This document shows, one piece after another, positions 35,272-44,767 of a stretch of DNA of 64,000 bases. Both the position numbers and the translations under genes were made by a program. Source of the stretch: Niabella drilacis. GTDB lineage: Bacteria; Bacteroidota; Bacteroidia; Chitinophagales; Chitinophagaceae. Below the pieces are notes generated by a model. The model saw nothing but the letters and a program-made list of their open reading frames with translations. It was not told the DNA's origin and made no database searches. The stretch spans positions 62,001-126,000 of the forward strand of contig NZ_FMZO01000008.1 of the NCBI RefSeq assembly GCF_900101395.1, read 5' to 3'. Every line of letters begins with the position of its first letter. Positions within the stretch are counted from its first letter, which is position 1.

Positions 35272-37110
35272 ATGTATAAAGCGATTGGAATAGCAGCGTT
35301 GTTGTTTACAGGGCTACTTGTTGTAAGCTTTTCCTCTTTTTATCCGGGTTGGGATCATGCGGCAGCGGGCCCGCGCGAACGGAAAATCCAGGCAACCGTT
35401 TTTAACCAGATCGTTTTCTTCCGCAATTATGTAAAAGATACCCTGCTTGTGGAGGTCAGCAAAAAAAAGCCGGACCTGCAAAGACTGCAGCAGGTGTTTT
35501 TGAGATCAAGACTATTATTTAAGGAATTTGAATGGGCTGCCGCCTATTTTGCGGCAGACCTGACAGAACGGTTAAACGGACCGCCTGTAGAGGAGATCGA
35601 GAATGCCGACCTGTTGGACCCATCGCTGGCCCGCGCTATTGATCCGATGGGGTTGCAGATGATCGAACAGCTGATCTACCCGGTATACGATACTGCGGGG
35701 AGAAAGGCGCTGATCAGTGAAGCAGAACATCTGGTGACCAATACGGGATACCTGGTTGCTTATTTTGCTGATCACCCGCTGGCTGACTGGCGGATACTGG
35801 ACGCTGCCAAACTGGAAATATTCCGGGTCATTTCCCTGGGCATTACCGGGTATGACAATGCGCTTTCTTTGAACAGTATGGAGGAATCGTCGGTGTCGTT
35901 AAAAAGCCTGCGGGATGTCCTCACCTGGTATACCGGTAAAAAGCAGCAAACGCCCCTGTTGTCTGATCTGGATGCTGCTATTGCATACCTTCATCAAAAC
36001 CCCGGTTTTATTGCCTTTGACAGAGCGGCATTCATAACCCGTTTTGCCAATAAGATCAGTACCGGCATCGCCCTGCTGGAGAAAGCATTGCCGTCTCCGG
36101 GGATCCAGTACAACCGGATGCTCCGGCAGGAGGCAGGAACCTTGTTTGACCCCGATGCGTTCAATGTGAATGCATTTGCCCCGGGACCGGAATTTCATAT
36201 AACCGATGCCAAAATAAGATTGGGTGAAAAACTCTTTTTTGATGCATCGTTGTCGGGTACCGGCACCCGGAGCTGCGCCTCCTGTCACCAACCCGAACGG
36301 GCATATACAGACGGTCTGGCCCGGCCGGCTGATATCCGCGATCCTGCAAAACTGTTGGAAAGAAATGCGCCAACCCTGCTTAATGCCGCCCTACAGTCGA
36401 ACTACTTCTATGACATGAAAGCGCTTACCCTGGAGGACCAGGTGCGGGATGTGATCTGTAACAAAGCAGAAATGGATGGCTCCATGGAGGCTGTCATAAA
36501 ATATATTGCGGGGAATGGCAGCTACCGCCCCTTGTTGGCAAAGGCTTTCCCTGCAAAGAAAGAGCCGGATATTCATCCGGATGAGGTAACGAATGCGCTG
36601 GCTTCCTATGTACGCAGCCTTACAAGGCTTAACAGCCGGTTCGATGCCTATATGCGCGGTGATGACGGCGCTTTGTCGGGGCAGGAATTGAGGGGTTTTA
36701 ACCTGTTTGCGGGAAAAGCAAAATGTGCTACCTGTCATTTTATTCCTTTGTTCAATGGAATCGTTCCTCCCAAGTATGTTGGAAGTGAAACAGAGGTATT
36801 GGGCGTTCCTGCTTCGCTTACAGATTCCACACTGGACCCGGATCCTGGTTATTACAGGGTGATCGGCATCGATTCCTATAAAAATGCATTTAAGGTTCCC
36901 GGCGTCAGGAATATTGATAAGACGGCGCCCTACATGCATAATGGAGTATACCAGACCCTGGATCAGCTACTGGAGTTTTATAATAAGGGAGGGGGTGCGG
37001 GTTTGGGGATCTATCTGCCCAATCAGACGCTTCCCCGGGAAAATCTGCATCTTACCGAGAACGAAAAAGAAGATATTATTGCCTTTATGAAGAGCCTGGA
37101 AAGTAAGTAG
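35272..37110 (+). CDS. Long di-haem cytochrome c peroxidase family protein
   Basis: From the ATG at 35272 (a TTG at 35251 would add seven unlikely residues) the product is 612 residues. The C-terminal ~310 residues hold two haem-binding CxxCH motifs, CASCH (335-339) and CATCH (485-489), in the CcpA/MauG arrangement. The N-terminal ~270 residues after the signal anchor are helical and resemble an imelysin-like domain, as in a subgroup of Bacteroidota peroxidases. It would act in the periplasm as a peroxide-reducing or maturation enzyme. Standard CcpA proteins are only about 320-350 residues. The imelysin reading is tentative. Confidence 0.83.
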   Translation: MYKAIGIAALLFTGLLVVSFSSFYPGWDHAAAGPRERKIQATVFNQIVFFRNYVKDTLLVEVSKKKPDLQRLQQVFLRSRLLFKEFEWAAAYFAADLTERLNGPPVEEIENADLLDPSLARAIDPMGLQMIEQLIYPVYDTAGRKALISEAEHLVTNTGYLVAYFADHPLADWRILDAAKLEIFRVISLGITGYDNALSLNSMEESSVSLKSLRDVLTWYTGKKQQTPLLSDLDAAIAYLHQNPGFIAFDRAAFITRFANKISTGIALLEKALPSPGIQYNRMLRQEAGTLFDPDAFNVNAFAPGPEFHITDAKIRLGEKLFFDASLSGTGTRSCASCHQPERAYTDGLARPADIRDPAKLLERNAPTLLNAALQSNYFYDMKALTLEDQVRDVICNKAEMDGSMEAVIKYIAGNGSYRPLLAKAFPAKKEPDIHPDEVTNALASYVRSLTRLNSRFDAYMRGDDGALSGQELRGFNLFAGKAKCATCHFIPLFNGIVPPKYVGSETEVLGVPASLTDSTLDPDPGYYRVIGIDSYKNAFKVPGVRNIDKTAPYMHNGVYQTLDQLLEFYNKGGGAGLGIYLPNQTLPRENLHLTENEKEDIIAFMKSLESK

Positions 37111-37455
37111 CACAGTGTTGTTTTTTGCGGGCTATTTCAGCGGTAGGTACCGCATACAAAGCAGGTATGTTTTCTGCCAGGTAAAAAATAAGAGGGGTGT
37201 ACGACGGTCTGGAAAGATTACGAACCCCACTCTTAGCCCTCTAAACCGCTGTAAAGATATTGCGTGAAAATGGTTCCTACATATTGTGGGTGCTGGTATT
37301 CGATGGAATGCCGTTCTCCTTAGCCGGGACCGGCAATAGCATCGGTAAAATAATGTCCGGAAGCGGGTTCAGATACGGTTGACCTGGCCTTTTGCTACTT
37401 TTTACCCCGGGTTTTTAATTATTGTGGTAGATTTGTGGGGAAGGATCATGTGAAT
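37111..37455. other. Gap upstream of the cysteine genes with hairpins
   Basis: No gene is supported. It holds a perfect hairpin GCGGTA-gg-TACCGC at 37140-37153 and an imperfect longer one, AAGAGGGGT (37190-37198) with ACCCCACTCTT (37224-37234). Neither has a T-run after it. They could belong to a leader RNA, but I do not recognise a known riboswitch. The promoter box at 37428-37435 lies downstream of both, so they may not be in the cysE transcript. Confidence 0.4.
37428..37435 (+). promoter_or_regulatory. -7 box for the serine acetyltransferase gene
   Basis: TAGATTTG fits TAnnTTTG and ends 20 bases before the ATG at 37456. This supports that ATG over the GTG at 37435, which lies inside the promoter box. 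Confidence 0.5.
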
Positions 37456-38262
37456 ATGGACAAACAATTTTACCAACAGATATTTGAATCGCAAAAAGGA
37501 GTGCCCGCAGTGCCTCCGAATCATGTTATTGCCGCCTGGGCAGATGCGCTGATCTGCCTGCTGTTTCCTGAGCGTGCTGATTGTTTTCCTATCAGCATAG
37601 ATGAGGTGCATCATAAGCTGGAGCTCCGGGAAAAAGAACTGAAGGCCATTATGGAACTTACTGATACCTGTGAGCAGGTATCAAAAAAAGCAGGCAGCTT
37701 CTTCAGGCGGTTACCCGAATTGTATCGCTTATTGAACACGGATATTGAAGCAATTCTTTCCGGTGATCCCGCGGCCAAAACAAGGTTCGAAGTGATCCGC
37801 GCTTATCCCGGCTTTTTTGCCATTGCTTATTACCGTATAGCCCATGGGCTGTTAAGCCTGCAGATCCCGCATCTGCCCCGCATTCTTACCGAGCATGCGC
37901 ATGGCATTACCGGTATCGATATCCATCCCGGCGCCACCATCGGTGCGTATTTCTGTATTGATCATGGCAGCGGCACAGTGATCGGGGAGTCGACCCTCAT
38001 TGGTGCGCATGTAAAGATCTACCAGGGCGTTACCCTGGGCGCCCTTAGCGTGGATAAGAGCCTTATGGACCGCAAGCGCCATCCTACAGTAGAAGATGGC
38101 GTGGTGATCTATTCCAATGCCACCATACTTGGGGGTGACACGGTGATCGGCAGCAACAGTATTGTGGGCGGGAACGTATGGCTTACGCGGAGTATACCGC
38201 CCAATTCAAAAGTATACCACCGGCCGTCCATCGACCTGGTGGAGCAGGAAATACTGGAGTAG
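37456..38262 (+). CDS. cysE: Serine O-acetyltransferase
   Basis: The 268-residue protein has an N-terminal helical domain and a C-terminal left-handed beta-helix of hexapeptide repeats, with the catalytic region IHPGATIG, IDHGSGTVIGE and VKIYQGVTLGA. It makes O-acetylserine from serine and acetyl-CoA, the first step of cysteine synthesis. The next gene, cysM, uses this product. It is of the EpsC-like longer type common in Bacteroidota. ATG 37456 is chosen because the longer GTG form begins inside the promoter. Confidence 0.9.
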   Translation: MDKQFYQQIFESQKGVPAVPPNHVIAAWADALICLLFPERADCFPISIDEVHHKLELREKELKAIMELTDTCEQVSKKAGSFFRRLPELYRLLNTDIEAILSGDPAAKTRFEVIRAYPGFFAIAYYRIAHGLLSLQIPHLPRILTEHAHGITGIDIHPGATIGAYFCIDHGSGTVIGESTLIGAHVKIYQGVTLGALSVDKSLMDRKRHPTVEDGVVIYSNATILGGDTVIGSNSIVGGNVWLTRSIPPNSKVYHRPSIDLVEQEILE

Positions 38263-38428
38263 CGATCTGCTCCTGTATCTGTTTCAGGTGTTTCCCCGAT
38301 GGCTATCGGAATCAACGGTACAGGGTTTTATGTTGAATGCTGAAACTTTGTGCCTGCTGCTCGGATAGCCGACAGCTAATGGCTGGAGGCCAACAGCTGG
38401 ATTTTGTAATTTTAGAATTTGTTTCGAT

Positions 38429-39301
38429 ATGGCTTCTTTACTGGACCTGGTGGGCAATACCCCCATGGTGGAACTCAGAAAACTTAATCCCAACCCTCAA
38501 GTTAAGGTATTTGCCAAACTGGAGGGCAATAATCCCGGTGGCAGCGTTAAGGATCGTGCGGCTTTAAATATGATCGCTTCGGCGTTGGAACGGGGCGCTA
38601 TAAAACCCGGGGATAAACTGGTGGAAGCCACCAGTGGAAACACCGGTATTGCCCTGGCCATGATAGCACGGTTTTATGACCTTGAGCTGGAGCTGGTAAT
38701 GCCCGATACTTCTACCCGGGAGCGGACATTGACCATGGAGGCTTTTGGTGCCCGGGTAACATTGCTGACAGGAATGGAAACCTGCCGTGACTATGCAGAA
38801 GCGAAAGCTGCCGAAGGGGAGGCTTTTATCTTAAACCAGTTTGCGAACGATGATAACTGGGGCGCGCATTATAAAACCACGGGTCCCGAAATATGGAGGG
38901 ATACCGGCGGCGCTGTTACACATTTTGTAAGCGCGATGGGGACGACCGGTACCATTATGGGATGCTCCCGGTTTTTAAAGGAGCAAAACCCCGATGTACA
39001 GATCATTGGATGTCAGCCAACCGAAGAGGCTTCCATTCCCGGTATCAGGAGATGGCCGGAAGCCTATCTTCCCAGGATATTTGATCCAGGGAGAGTAGAC
39101 CGCGTAATGGATATTACCGAGGCAGAAGCTGTCAGTTATACACGGAGGCTGGCAAAAGAGGAAGGGGTATTTGCAGGTATGAGCACCGGGGGTGCGGCTG
39201 CTGCGGCCTTCCGGATGGCATCAGAGATACAGGAAGGAACCATTGTGTTTATTGCCTGCGATCGTGGCGACCGGTACCTGAGCAGTACGCTTTTCGGATA
39301 A
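38429..39301 (+). CDS. cysM: Cysteine synthase B type (O-acetylserine sulfhydrylase)
   Basis: The 290-residue protein is a fold-type II PLP enzyme. It has the Schiff-base Lys41 in NPGGSVKDRA, the substrate loop EATSGNTGIA and the C-terminal cofactor phosphate site MSTGGAAAA. It joins O-acetylserine with sulfide (or thiosulfate) to make cysteine. Its short length and the NPGGSVKDR motif favour CysM over CysK. It follows cysE after 166 bases that contain a short stretch of AACAGCTGG-like intergenic repeat, so it may have its own start of transcription. Confidence 0.9.
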   Translation: MASLLDLVGNTPMVELRKLNPNPQVKVFAKLEGNNPGGSVKDRAALNMIASALERGAIKPGDKLVEATSGNTGIALAMIARFYDLELELVMPDTSTRERTLTMEAFGARVTLLTGMETCRDYAEAKAAEGEAFILNQFANDDNWGAHYKTTGPEIWRDTGGAVTHFVSAMGTTGTIMGCSRFLKEQNPDVQIIGCQPTEEASIPGIRRWPEAYLPRIFDPGRVDRVMDITEAEAVSYTRRLAKEEGVFAGMSTGGAAAAAFRMASEIQEGTIVFIACDRGDRYLSSTLFG

Positions 39302-39308
39302 GCTTTCA

Positions 39309-39345
39309 GGGCCGGGCCCGTTTTTACACTTGATGAACCCGGCCC
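39309..39345 (+). terminator. Hairpin after cysM
   Basis: GGGCCGGG (39309-39316) pairs perfectly with CCCGGCCC (39338-39345), just after the cysM stop. The following GTTGTTTG is a weak T-run. It may stop transcription from both sides, since the symporter gene ends a little further on. Confidence 0.55.
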
Positions 39346-39447
39346 GTTGTTTGGGACAAAGTTATCTCACTTTTCGTCAACTACCAGTGGATGTAAGGGC
39401 TCCCGTTTAAAAAGCCGGTAAGAATGATGCTGAAGTATTTTTCACTA

Positions 39448-41382
39448 TTACTGGTACTTCTGCTGGCCTTGCTGCCGTTCCTCCCCGCAGTTGCCCTGCT
39501 CCCCGGAAGGCTCTTTTATCAGGGTCTTCATAAACAGGTTGTATGCTTCTTCTTCGCGGTTCATTTTATCGTACCAGTTCTTTTTCAGGATCCAGGTGGT
39601 AATGCCCAGGACGAGGATCGTATTGAACAGGGATAACTGTTGCTGCAGCACAATGTACATGGGGATCAGCGTAAGGCAGCATTGCCAGATGATGCCAACG
39701 GCCACGTTTAGCATATCACGCCCGAAAGCGGTATTGGTCCTGAGCCCGGGATAGCGGTTGCAGGCTTCTTCTGCCACCGGCTTCCAGAAACCCCAGGGAC
39801 GTACTTTTACATAAAAGCGGACCAGGGTATCCATGTCTGTCGGCTTCGACGTAAGGGTGCCTGCAATACAACCGGCAAGAGACAGGAGCAGCAGCACCGG
39901 GAAATAATAGAGGGGCAGTGTATCCGGGAAAAATTCCGGGATGATCATGGCTGCGGCAATGCCGGTGAGCATTCCCCAGAAAAACCCATTGCCATTAAAA
40001 CGCCACCAGTACCACTTTAATACGTTGGCTGCAATATAGCCACCATATAAAGCAGAAACGATCCATTGCAGCACGGAGTTAATGTTGTGGATGTAAATGC
40101 CGATAATAGTGCTGAAGACGACCACTGCTACTGCAATGACGTAGCTGGCGCGTATCTGTACCCTGGAGGAAGCATCCGGGTTGATGTATTTCAGGTATAC
40201 ATCATTGATGAGGTAGGCCGGAGCTGCGTTGACGGTGGAGGCAAAGGTAGACATAAAGGCAGACAGGAGGGCGGCCAGCAACAAGCCCGTAAGTCCCACG
40301 CCCAGGAACTGGTGAATGGCCCTGGGGAGTATGGTTTCGAAATCAATGCCGGTGCCCTGCAGGCGGAAATCACTACTGAAGAACACAACCGCCAGTACGG
40401 TAAATCCCATGATCATCAGGTACCGCGGGATCAGCAGGAATACAGATACCGAACCACTCATTAAAGCAGCTTCCCGGGGGCTTTTACAGGCAAGGATCTT
40501 CTGCATATCATAATTGGGTGCGGGACCGGCCATGCTGAAGAAGATGCCCTTGAATAACATCATCATTACAAAAATGGCAAAAAGACCATATTGGTCTTCT
40601 GCGATCTTATTGGTGATAACGGGCAGCAGCCGGCTCCAGTCCAGGTCCAGGGTCCATCCAAAGAATGGGGTATTCCATCCCGCAGGCGTATGGGCTGCCA
40701 GCAGTTCCGGGCTTACCCGGGTAATGGCCGTAACCGCGATCACGATCCCGGCCGTTGTTTTAATGACAAACTGGATCACATCTGCCCATACGATCCCCTT
40801 CATGCCGCCCAGCATACCATAAAAAGTGGCAATGGCCGTAAAGAAAATACCATAAAGATGCGGGGCATATTGCGGATCAATACGCAAAGGAAGATAGGGG
40901 GCCACTGAACTCCAGGGAAGAAACACTTCGATGAATTTGCCAATGCCTACAAAGCCATAGCTAAGAAACCCGATAACGCCGATAATGGCATACAGGACAA
41001 CAATAGTGTGCGAAAGCCTTGCACCTTTGCCCTGCCCAAACCGGGTACCGATCCATTCGGCGCCGGTGCGTACCCCCGAACGGCGCAGCCATACGGAGAG
41101 ATAAACCATCATAAAGATCTGGTTGAACACCGGCCACAGCCAGGGGATCCAGAGACTCTTTAACCCATAGGTAAAAGCCAGGTATACCAGCCACATGGTT
41201 CCGGAAATATCAAACATGCCGGATGAGTTGGAGAGCCCCAGTAAATAAAAGGGAAGGGTTTTTCCGCCCAGCAGGTAGGCATCCATATTCTTTGATGCCT
41301 TTTTTTTGAGCAATAGCCCGATAATGATCATTGCGATCAGGTATATGGCAACAATAGCCGCATCGATCCAATCAAGCTTCAT
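39448..41382 (-). CDS. Sodium:solute symporter, SSS family (PUL 2)
   Basis: The 644-residue membrane protein has some 13-15 hydrophobic helices and SSS family features: an N-terminal WIDAAIVAIYLIAMIIIGLL helix and GGKTLPFYLLGLSNSSGMFD, which lines the sodium-sugar site. It should import a sugar or disaccharide across the inner membrane with sodium. Since the GH130 gene sits 137 bases upstream in the same direction, the likely cargo is a mannosyl-glucose-type disaccharide or a product of the same glycan. More often Bacteroidota pair GH130 with an MFS carrier. Confidence 0.88.
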   Translation of the reverse strand: MKLDWIDAAIVAIYLIAMIIIGLLLKKKASKNMDAYLLGGKTLPFYLLGLSNSSGMFDISGTMWLVYLAFTYGLKSLWIPWLWPVFNQIFMMVYLSVWLRRSGVRTGAEWIGTRFGQGKGARLSHTIVVLYAIIGVIGFLSYGFVGIGKFIEVFLPWSSVAPYLPLRIDPQYAPHLYGIFFTAIATFYGMLGGMKGIVWADVIQFVIKTTAGIVIAVTAITRVSPELLAAHTPAGWNTPFFGWTLDLDWSRLLPVITNKIAEDQYGLFAIFVMMMLFKGIFFSMAGPAPNYDMQKILACKSPREAALMSGSVSVFLLIPRYLMIMGFTVLAVVFFSSDFRLQGTGIDFETILPRAIHQFLGVGLTGLLLAALLSAFMSTFASTVNAAPAYLINDVYLKYINPDASSRVQIRASYVIAVAVVVFSTIIGIYIHNINSVLQWIVSALYGGYIAANVLKWYWWRFNGNGFFWGMLTGIAAAMIIPEFFPDTLPLYYFPVLLLLSLAGCIAGTLTSKPTDMDTLVRFYVKVRPWGFWKPVAEEACNRYPGLRTNTAFGRDMLNVAVGIIWQCCLTLIPMYIVLQQQLSLFNTILVLGITTWILKKNWYDKMNREEEAYNLFMKTLIKEPSGEQGNCGEERQQGQQKYQ

Positions 41383-41519
41383 GCAAAGTTTTTTTAACCT
41401 TTTATATCGTCAGATAAGCAAATATCGGCTTCCTGTTCCTTATTGACGGCATAGAAAGGCTGTTTTCTTTGCAAAGTAATGCCGGGTTCACCGGGGCGAC
41501 GGCTCAAAAAAGCTTTCTT

Positions 41520-42704
41520 TTATGCATACCGTTCCAGGAAGGCATTGTTTTTATCGATCAGCTCATTGATCCGTTTTACCGATTCTGCCGACCGGAAGCC
41601 GTCACGGGGCGTATGCAGGCAGTAATCCAGCAGCCGGTCAATGGTCGATACGGCCACATGCATGCGGGTGTCGCTGGATGCATAGTAAATGTACACGGTG
41701 CCATCATCATCGGAGATCCAGCCGTTGGAGAACAACACGTTGGATACATCACCGGTGCGCTCCTCATTTTCGGGTGCGAGCAGGTATCCCCCGGGCTCCG
41801 CAATTAACCTGGAAGGATCATCGAGCGCAGTCAGGTAAATATACAATACATAACGCAGACCTGAAGCACAGCTGCGCACTCCATGCGCCAGGTGTAGCCA
41901 GCCCCTGGCCGTTTTAATAGGCGGGGGGCCTTCACCGTTCTTCAGTTCTTTGATGGTATGGTACTGCCGGCTGTTAATGATCTTCTCCGAATGAATGACG
42001 GGGGAGCAAAGATCATCGATCAATGCCCAGCCAATGCCTTCGCCGTTGCCGGCAAGAATGAAACTGTCCTGCGGCCGGGTATAGAGTGCATATTTCCCGT
42101 TCACAAATTCGGGGTGCAGTACAACGTTCCGTTGCTGGCTTGCTGCACTGAAGTTGGGCAACCGTTCCCAATTGACAAGGTCGCGGGTACGTACAATGCC
42201 TGAGGCGGCAAGGGCGGCCGAATGGTCGCCGGGGGCGGCTTCCGGATGGTGCCGCTCGCTGCAAAAGATGCCGTAGATCCAGCCGTCTTCATGTACTGTA
42301 AGCCGGATATCGTAGATATTTGTTTCCGAAGGTGACAGGTCCGGTAATGATACCGGTCTTGGCCAGAAGCGGAACTGGTCGATGCCGTTGGGACTTTCGG
42401 CTATAGCAAAAAAGGATTTGCGGTCAACGCCTTCCACCCGTACCATCAGCAGGTACCGGCCCTTCCATTTAATGGCTCCGGAGTTGGATGTGGTATTCAC
42501 GCCTATGCGCTCCATGCAAAGCGGATTGGTGCAGGGGTCCAGGTCATAGCGCCAGGCAACCGGAACATGCTGCCGGGTAATAACGGGGTTCCGGTATCTG
42601 CGTACAATGCCATTGTAGTCGCTCAATGGCGTGTTTATTTTTGAGATCAGTTGTTCCTGTTCGCGGATGATCGTTTCCAAACGTTGCTCAAAATGTTCTG
42701 TCAT
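41520..42704 (-). CDS. GH130 enzyme, mannosylglucose phosphorylase type (PUL 2)
   Basis: The 394-residue protein has no signal peptide, so it is cytoplasmic. It is a five-bladed propeller of family GH130, with the subfamily 1 start [20 protein letters not shown] and [16 protein letters not shown], and the likely catalytic Asp in [10 protein letters not shown]. Subfamily 1 enzymes phosphorolyse 4-O-beta-D-mannosyl-D-glucose to mannose 1-phosphate and glucose. No 2-epimerase gene, the usual partner in mannan loci, is in view. It lies between the arylsulfotransferase-like gene and the symporter. Confidence 0.87.
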   Translation of the reverse strand: MTEHFEQRLETIIREQEQLISKINTPLSDYNGIVRRYRNPVITRQHVPVAWRYDLDPCTNPLCMERIGVNTTSNSGAIKWKGRYLLMVRVEGVDRKSFFAIAESPNGIDQFRFWPRPVSLPDLSPSETNIYDIRLTVHEDGWIYGIFCSERHHPEAAPGDHSAALAASGIVRTRDLVNWERLPNFSAASQQRNVVLHPEFVNGKYALYTRPQDSFILAGNGEGIGWALIDDLCSPVIHSEKIINSRQYHTIKELKNGEGPPPIKTARGWLHLAHGVRSCASGLRYVLYIYLTALDDPSRLIAEPGGYLLAPENEERTGDVSNVLFSNGWISDDDGTVYIYYASSDTRMHVAVSTIDRLLDYCLHTPRDGFRSAESVKRINELIDKNNAFLERYA

Positions 42705-42742
42705 AATTGCTGTCTTTCTTACAGGAGGCTCTTAAAGCATTG

Positions 42743-44566
42743 TCAGAGCGTCTCCGGGTAAAGGGGCATACGGTTCACCCTGTGAAATGCGGTACCGCTG
42801 GGCGTAGCGATCTCCATTTCAAATAGCACCTCGTTGGTTGTGGGATCTATTTCGATGATACGCCCGCCGGATCCGATGGAAGTGGGTACCCCCATCCCCG
42901 GGCAGAACAATACGTGCCTGGTCTGGGGCAGGAGCTGTACCCCGGAAATAGCCTGTGAAAAGCCCTCTGCGCCCCGTTCTTTGCCAAAGGACCAAACCTG
43001 CTGTACAGTCTTTTTATTTTCATCGATCCGGTACTCCACTACGCGGCTGTAGTTGGTGACGCCCGGGCTAAAATTGGGTATCCAATTACGGTTATACCCG
43101 TTGTCAAATACCAGGATATGGTCATCGGCTATCACAACAGGAGTATGCGGGCCCCAGGGCCAGTCGAAGCCTGCTGTATGCGCATCGCCGTTAATAACGG
43201 CCGGGTCCGTTACCGGAAGGCCGTTTTCATCCACCGGGTTTAACAGGTAGGGTTGATAGGCGGCTCCCCAGTATTTATGAGGAGAGATGATCCACCGGAG
43301 TTTGCCGGCATGGGTAAAACGGAAAATACCCTGGTACCTTGCGGTGGCCAGCAGGTCATTTCCGATTTCATTAATTGAATTATTATGTGCCCAGTTTGTA
43401 GGGTTCTGGGAGTATTGCGGAGGCGTGATCCCATCAGGTTTTACATAGCGGGCGGTATCGAGCAGGTTGGCAAGATCCCATTCACTGACCAGTGCGCCGG
43501 ACTCCGGGTTCAGCTCGATGATATGGTCATTGATGCGTGGCTGCCCATTCGTTAAACGTGCTGCAGGACTGGTAACGGTGATCAGGAAATTTCCATTGGC
43601 CGCTTCTTTGATTTCGTGATGAAAGGTATAGCCTGGCTTTTGAAGATCCCATTGATGCAGCAGGTTCCCGAACATATCAAGTTCTACGATCCTTGGCTGC
43701 AATTGGTCCCCGGCGATGAAGGTTCCTTTTTTTGTGCGCTTTAAGCCGATGGATGTGGAAAGCTTTTGCAGGTTGGGCGATGATTTTAAAAGCAATAACC
43801 ATCGTAACTCCCCTTCGTTGTCGATCATATAAGGCAGCGACACATCTGCTTCCGACATCCCGGGATAGTTAACCAGATTGATCCCCGGCTCCATTTTTCC
43901 CGGCTGGCTTTTTACCAGTTTCCATTTGGGAAAATCCTGTACGGTAAGCGGCGTTGTTCGGATATGGATTGTTGTGCTGCCGCGCTCCCGGCCTTCCCGG
44001 TCGGTAAAGGTAAGATCTACTGTATTGTCGTAGCCGGCATACAGGCCAAAAACAGGCACGCTCTGGCGTGGCTTATCCTCGTGGCACAGGTGTGTAATGG
44101 TGCCCGCCTCCCCGTTTTTACCGTGTACGGTTACCTTTACCCGGCCATAAGTGGGCAGCCATACATTTACGAGGGCGGCGAGTGGGTTGTAACCTGACGG
44201 GTTAAGCGTTATATCCTCCACTATATAGTCGAGGCTGGTACCTTTGGCAGGGATAACCAGCCCGGAGCCGTCGCTAAAGGTGATCCCGGTGCGCCAGCGT
44301 TCAGGCTCGGGTACAATCTTTGTAATGTCCTGTACCGGAACCTGCAACGATCCCTGTTCAAAATTAAAAATATATTCCCCGTTATTCCTGGAAATATCGA
44401 GCAATAAGTCCCCCTGATCTGCCCTGTCGCTCAGGGATTGTTTTGATGGCATGTTTGTAAGCCCATCATCACGGCGTGTACAGGAAAATAGCAATAGCAC
44501 CAGTCCTAATAACAGGCCGGGGACTATACGATTCCTTTTTAAGTGACGGGAGCGGGTTATCAGCAT
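42743..44566 (-). CDS. Arylsulfotransferase-like lipoprotein (PUL 2)
   Basis: The 607-residue lipoprotein (Cys29, LLFSC) matches the bacterial aryl-sulfate sulfotransferase (ASST) family: an N-terminal beta-sandwich (~60-200) followed by a six-bladed propeller. It has His-rich loops FHHEIKEAANGN and NWAHNNSINE, plus a late HTAGFDWPWGPH segment. True ASST enzymes move sulfate between phenols through a covalent His intermediate in the periplasm. In a PUL it may act on a sulfated or phenolic decoration, or have lost that activity. It follows susD after a strong hairpin. Confidence 0.8.
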   Translation of the reverse strand: MLITRSRHLKRNRIVPGLLLGLVLLLFSCTRRDDGLTNMPSKQSLSDRADQGDLLLDISRNNGEYIFNFEQGSLQVPVQDITKIVPEPERWRTGITFSDGSGLVIPAKGTSLDYIVEDITLNPSGYNPLAALVNVWLPTYGRVKVTVHGKNGEAGTITHLCHEDKPRQSVPVFGLYAGYDNTVDLTFTDREGRERGSTTIHIRTTPLTVQDFPKWKLVKSQPGKMEPGINLVNYPGMSEADVSLPYMIDNEGELRWLLLLKSSPNLQKLSTSIGLKRTKKGTFIAGDQLQPRIVELDMFGNLLHQWDLQKPGYTFHHEIKEAANGNFLITVTSPAARLTNGQPRINDHIIELNPESGALVSEWDLANLLDTARYVKPDGITPPQYSQNPTNWAHNNSINEIGNDLLATARYQGIFRFTHAGKLRWIISPHKYWGAAYQPYLLNPVDENGLPVTDPAVINGDAHTAGFDWPWGPHTPVVIADDHILVFDNGYNRNWIPNFSPGVTNYSRVVEYRIDENKKTVQQVWSFGKERGAEGFSQAISGVQLLPQTRHVLFCPGMGVPTSIGSGGRIIEIDPTTNEVLFEMEIATPSGTAFHRVNRMPLYPETL

Positions 44567-44705
44567 GTCGGATGTTGTTTAATGTTGCTTTTAAACTGCC
44601 GGATCGTTTGCCATACCGGGCAGTAATCAAATGACCTTTCTGTTGGAGAGATAAAAACGAAACAGATTACCGGACTAAAACCATTAAGGGCCAGCTGCCG
44701 GAAAT

Positions 44706-44739
44706 GCGCGCTGCCGGCGGGTTGTGCCAGGCAGCGCGC
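44706..44739 (-). terminator. Strong hairpin between susD and downstream genes of PUL 2
   Basis: GCGCGCTGCC (44706-44715) pairs perfectly over ten bases with GGCAGCGCGC (44730-44739) in the 201-base gap after the susD stop. There is no T-run on the minus strand, so it is more likely a 3' stabiliser or partial terminator that keeps susCD message above that of the enzyme genes. Confidence 0.55.
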
Positions 44740-44767
44740 TTATCTTCCATCCTGTAGTATGACTTGT

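Noticed and set aside
37190-37260. Possible tRNA or known riboswitch before cysE
   Set aside because: No cloverleaf with a GGTTCGAATCC-type arm and no known SAM riboswitch core can be formed; only simple hairpins are seen.
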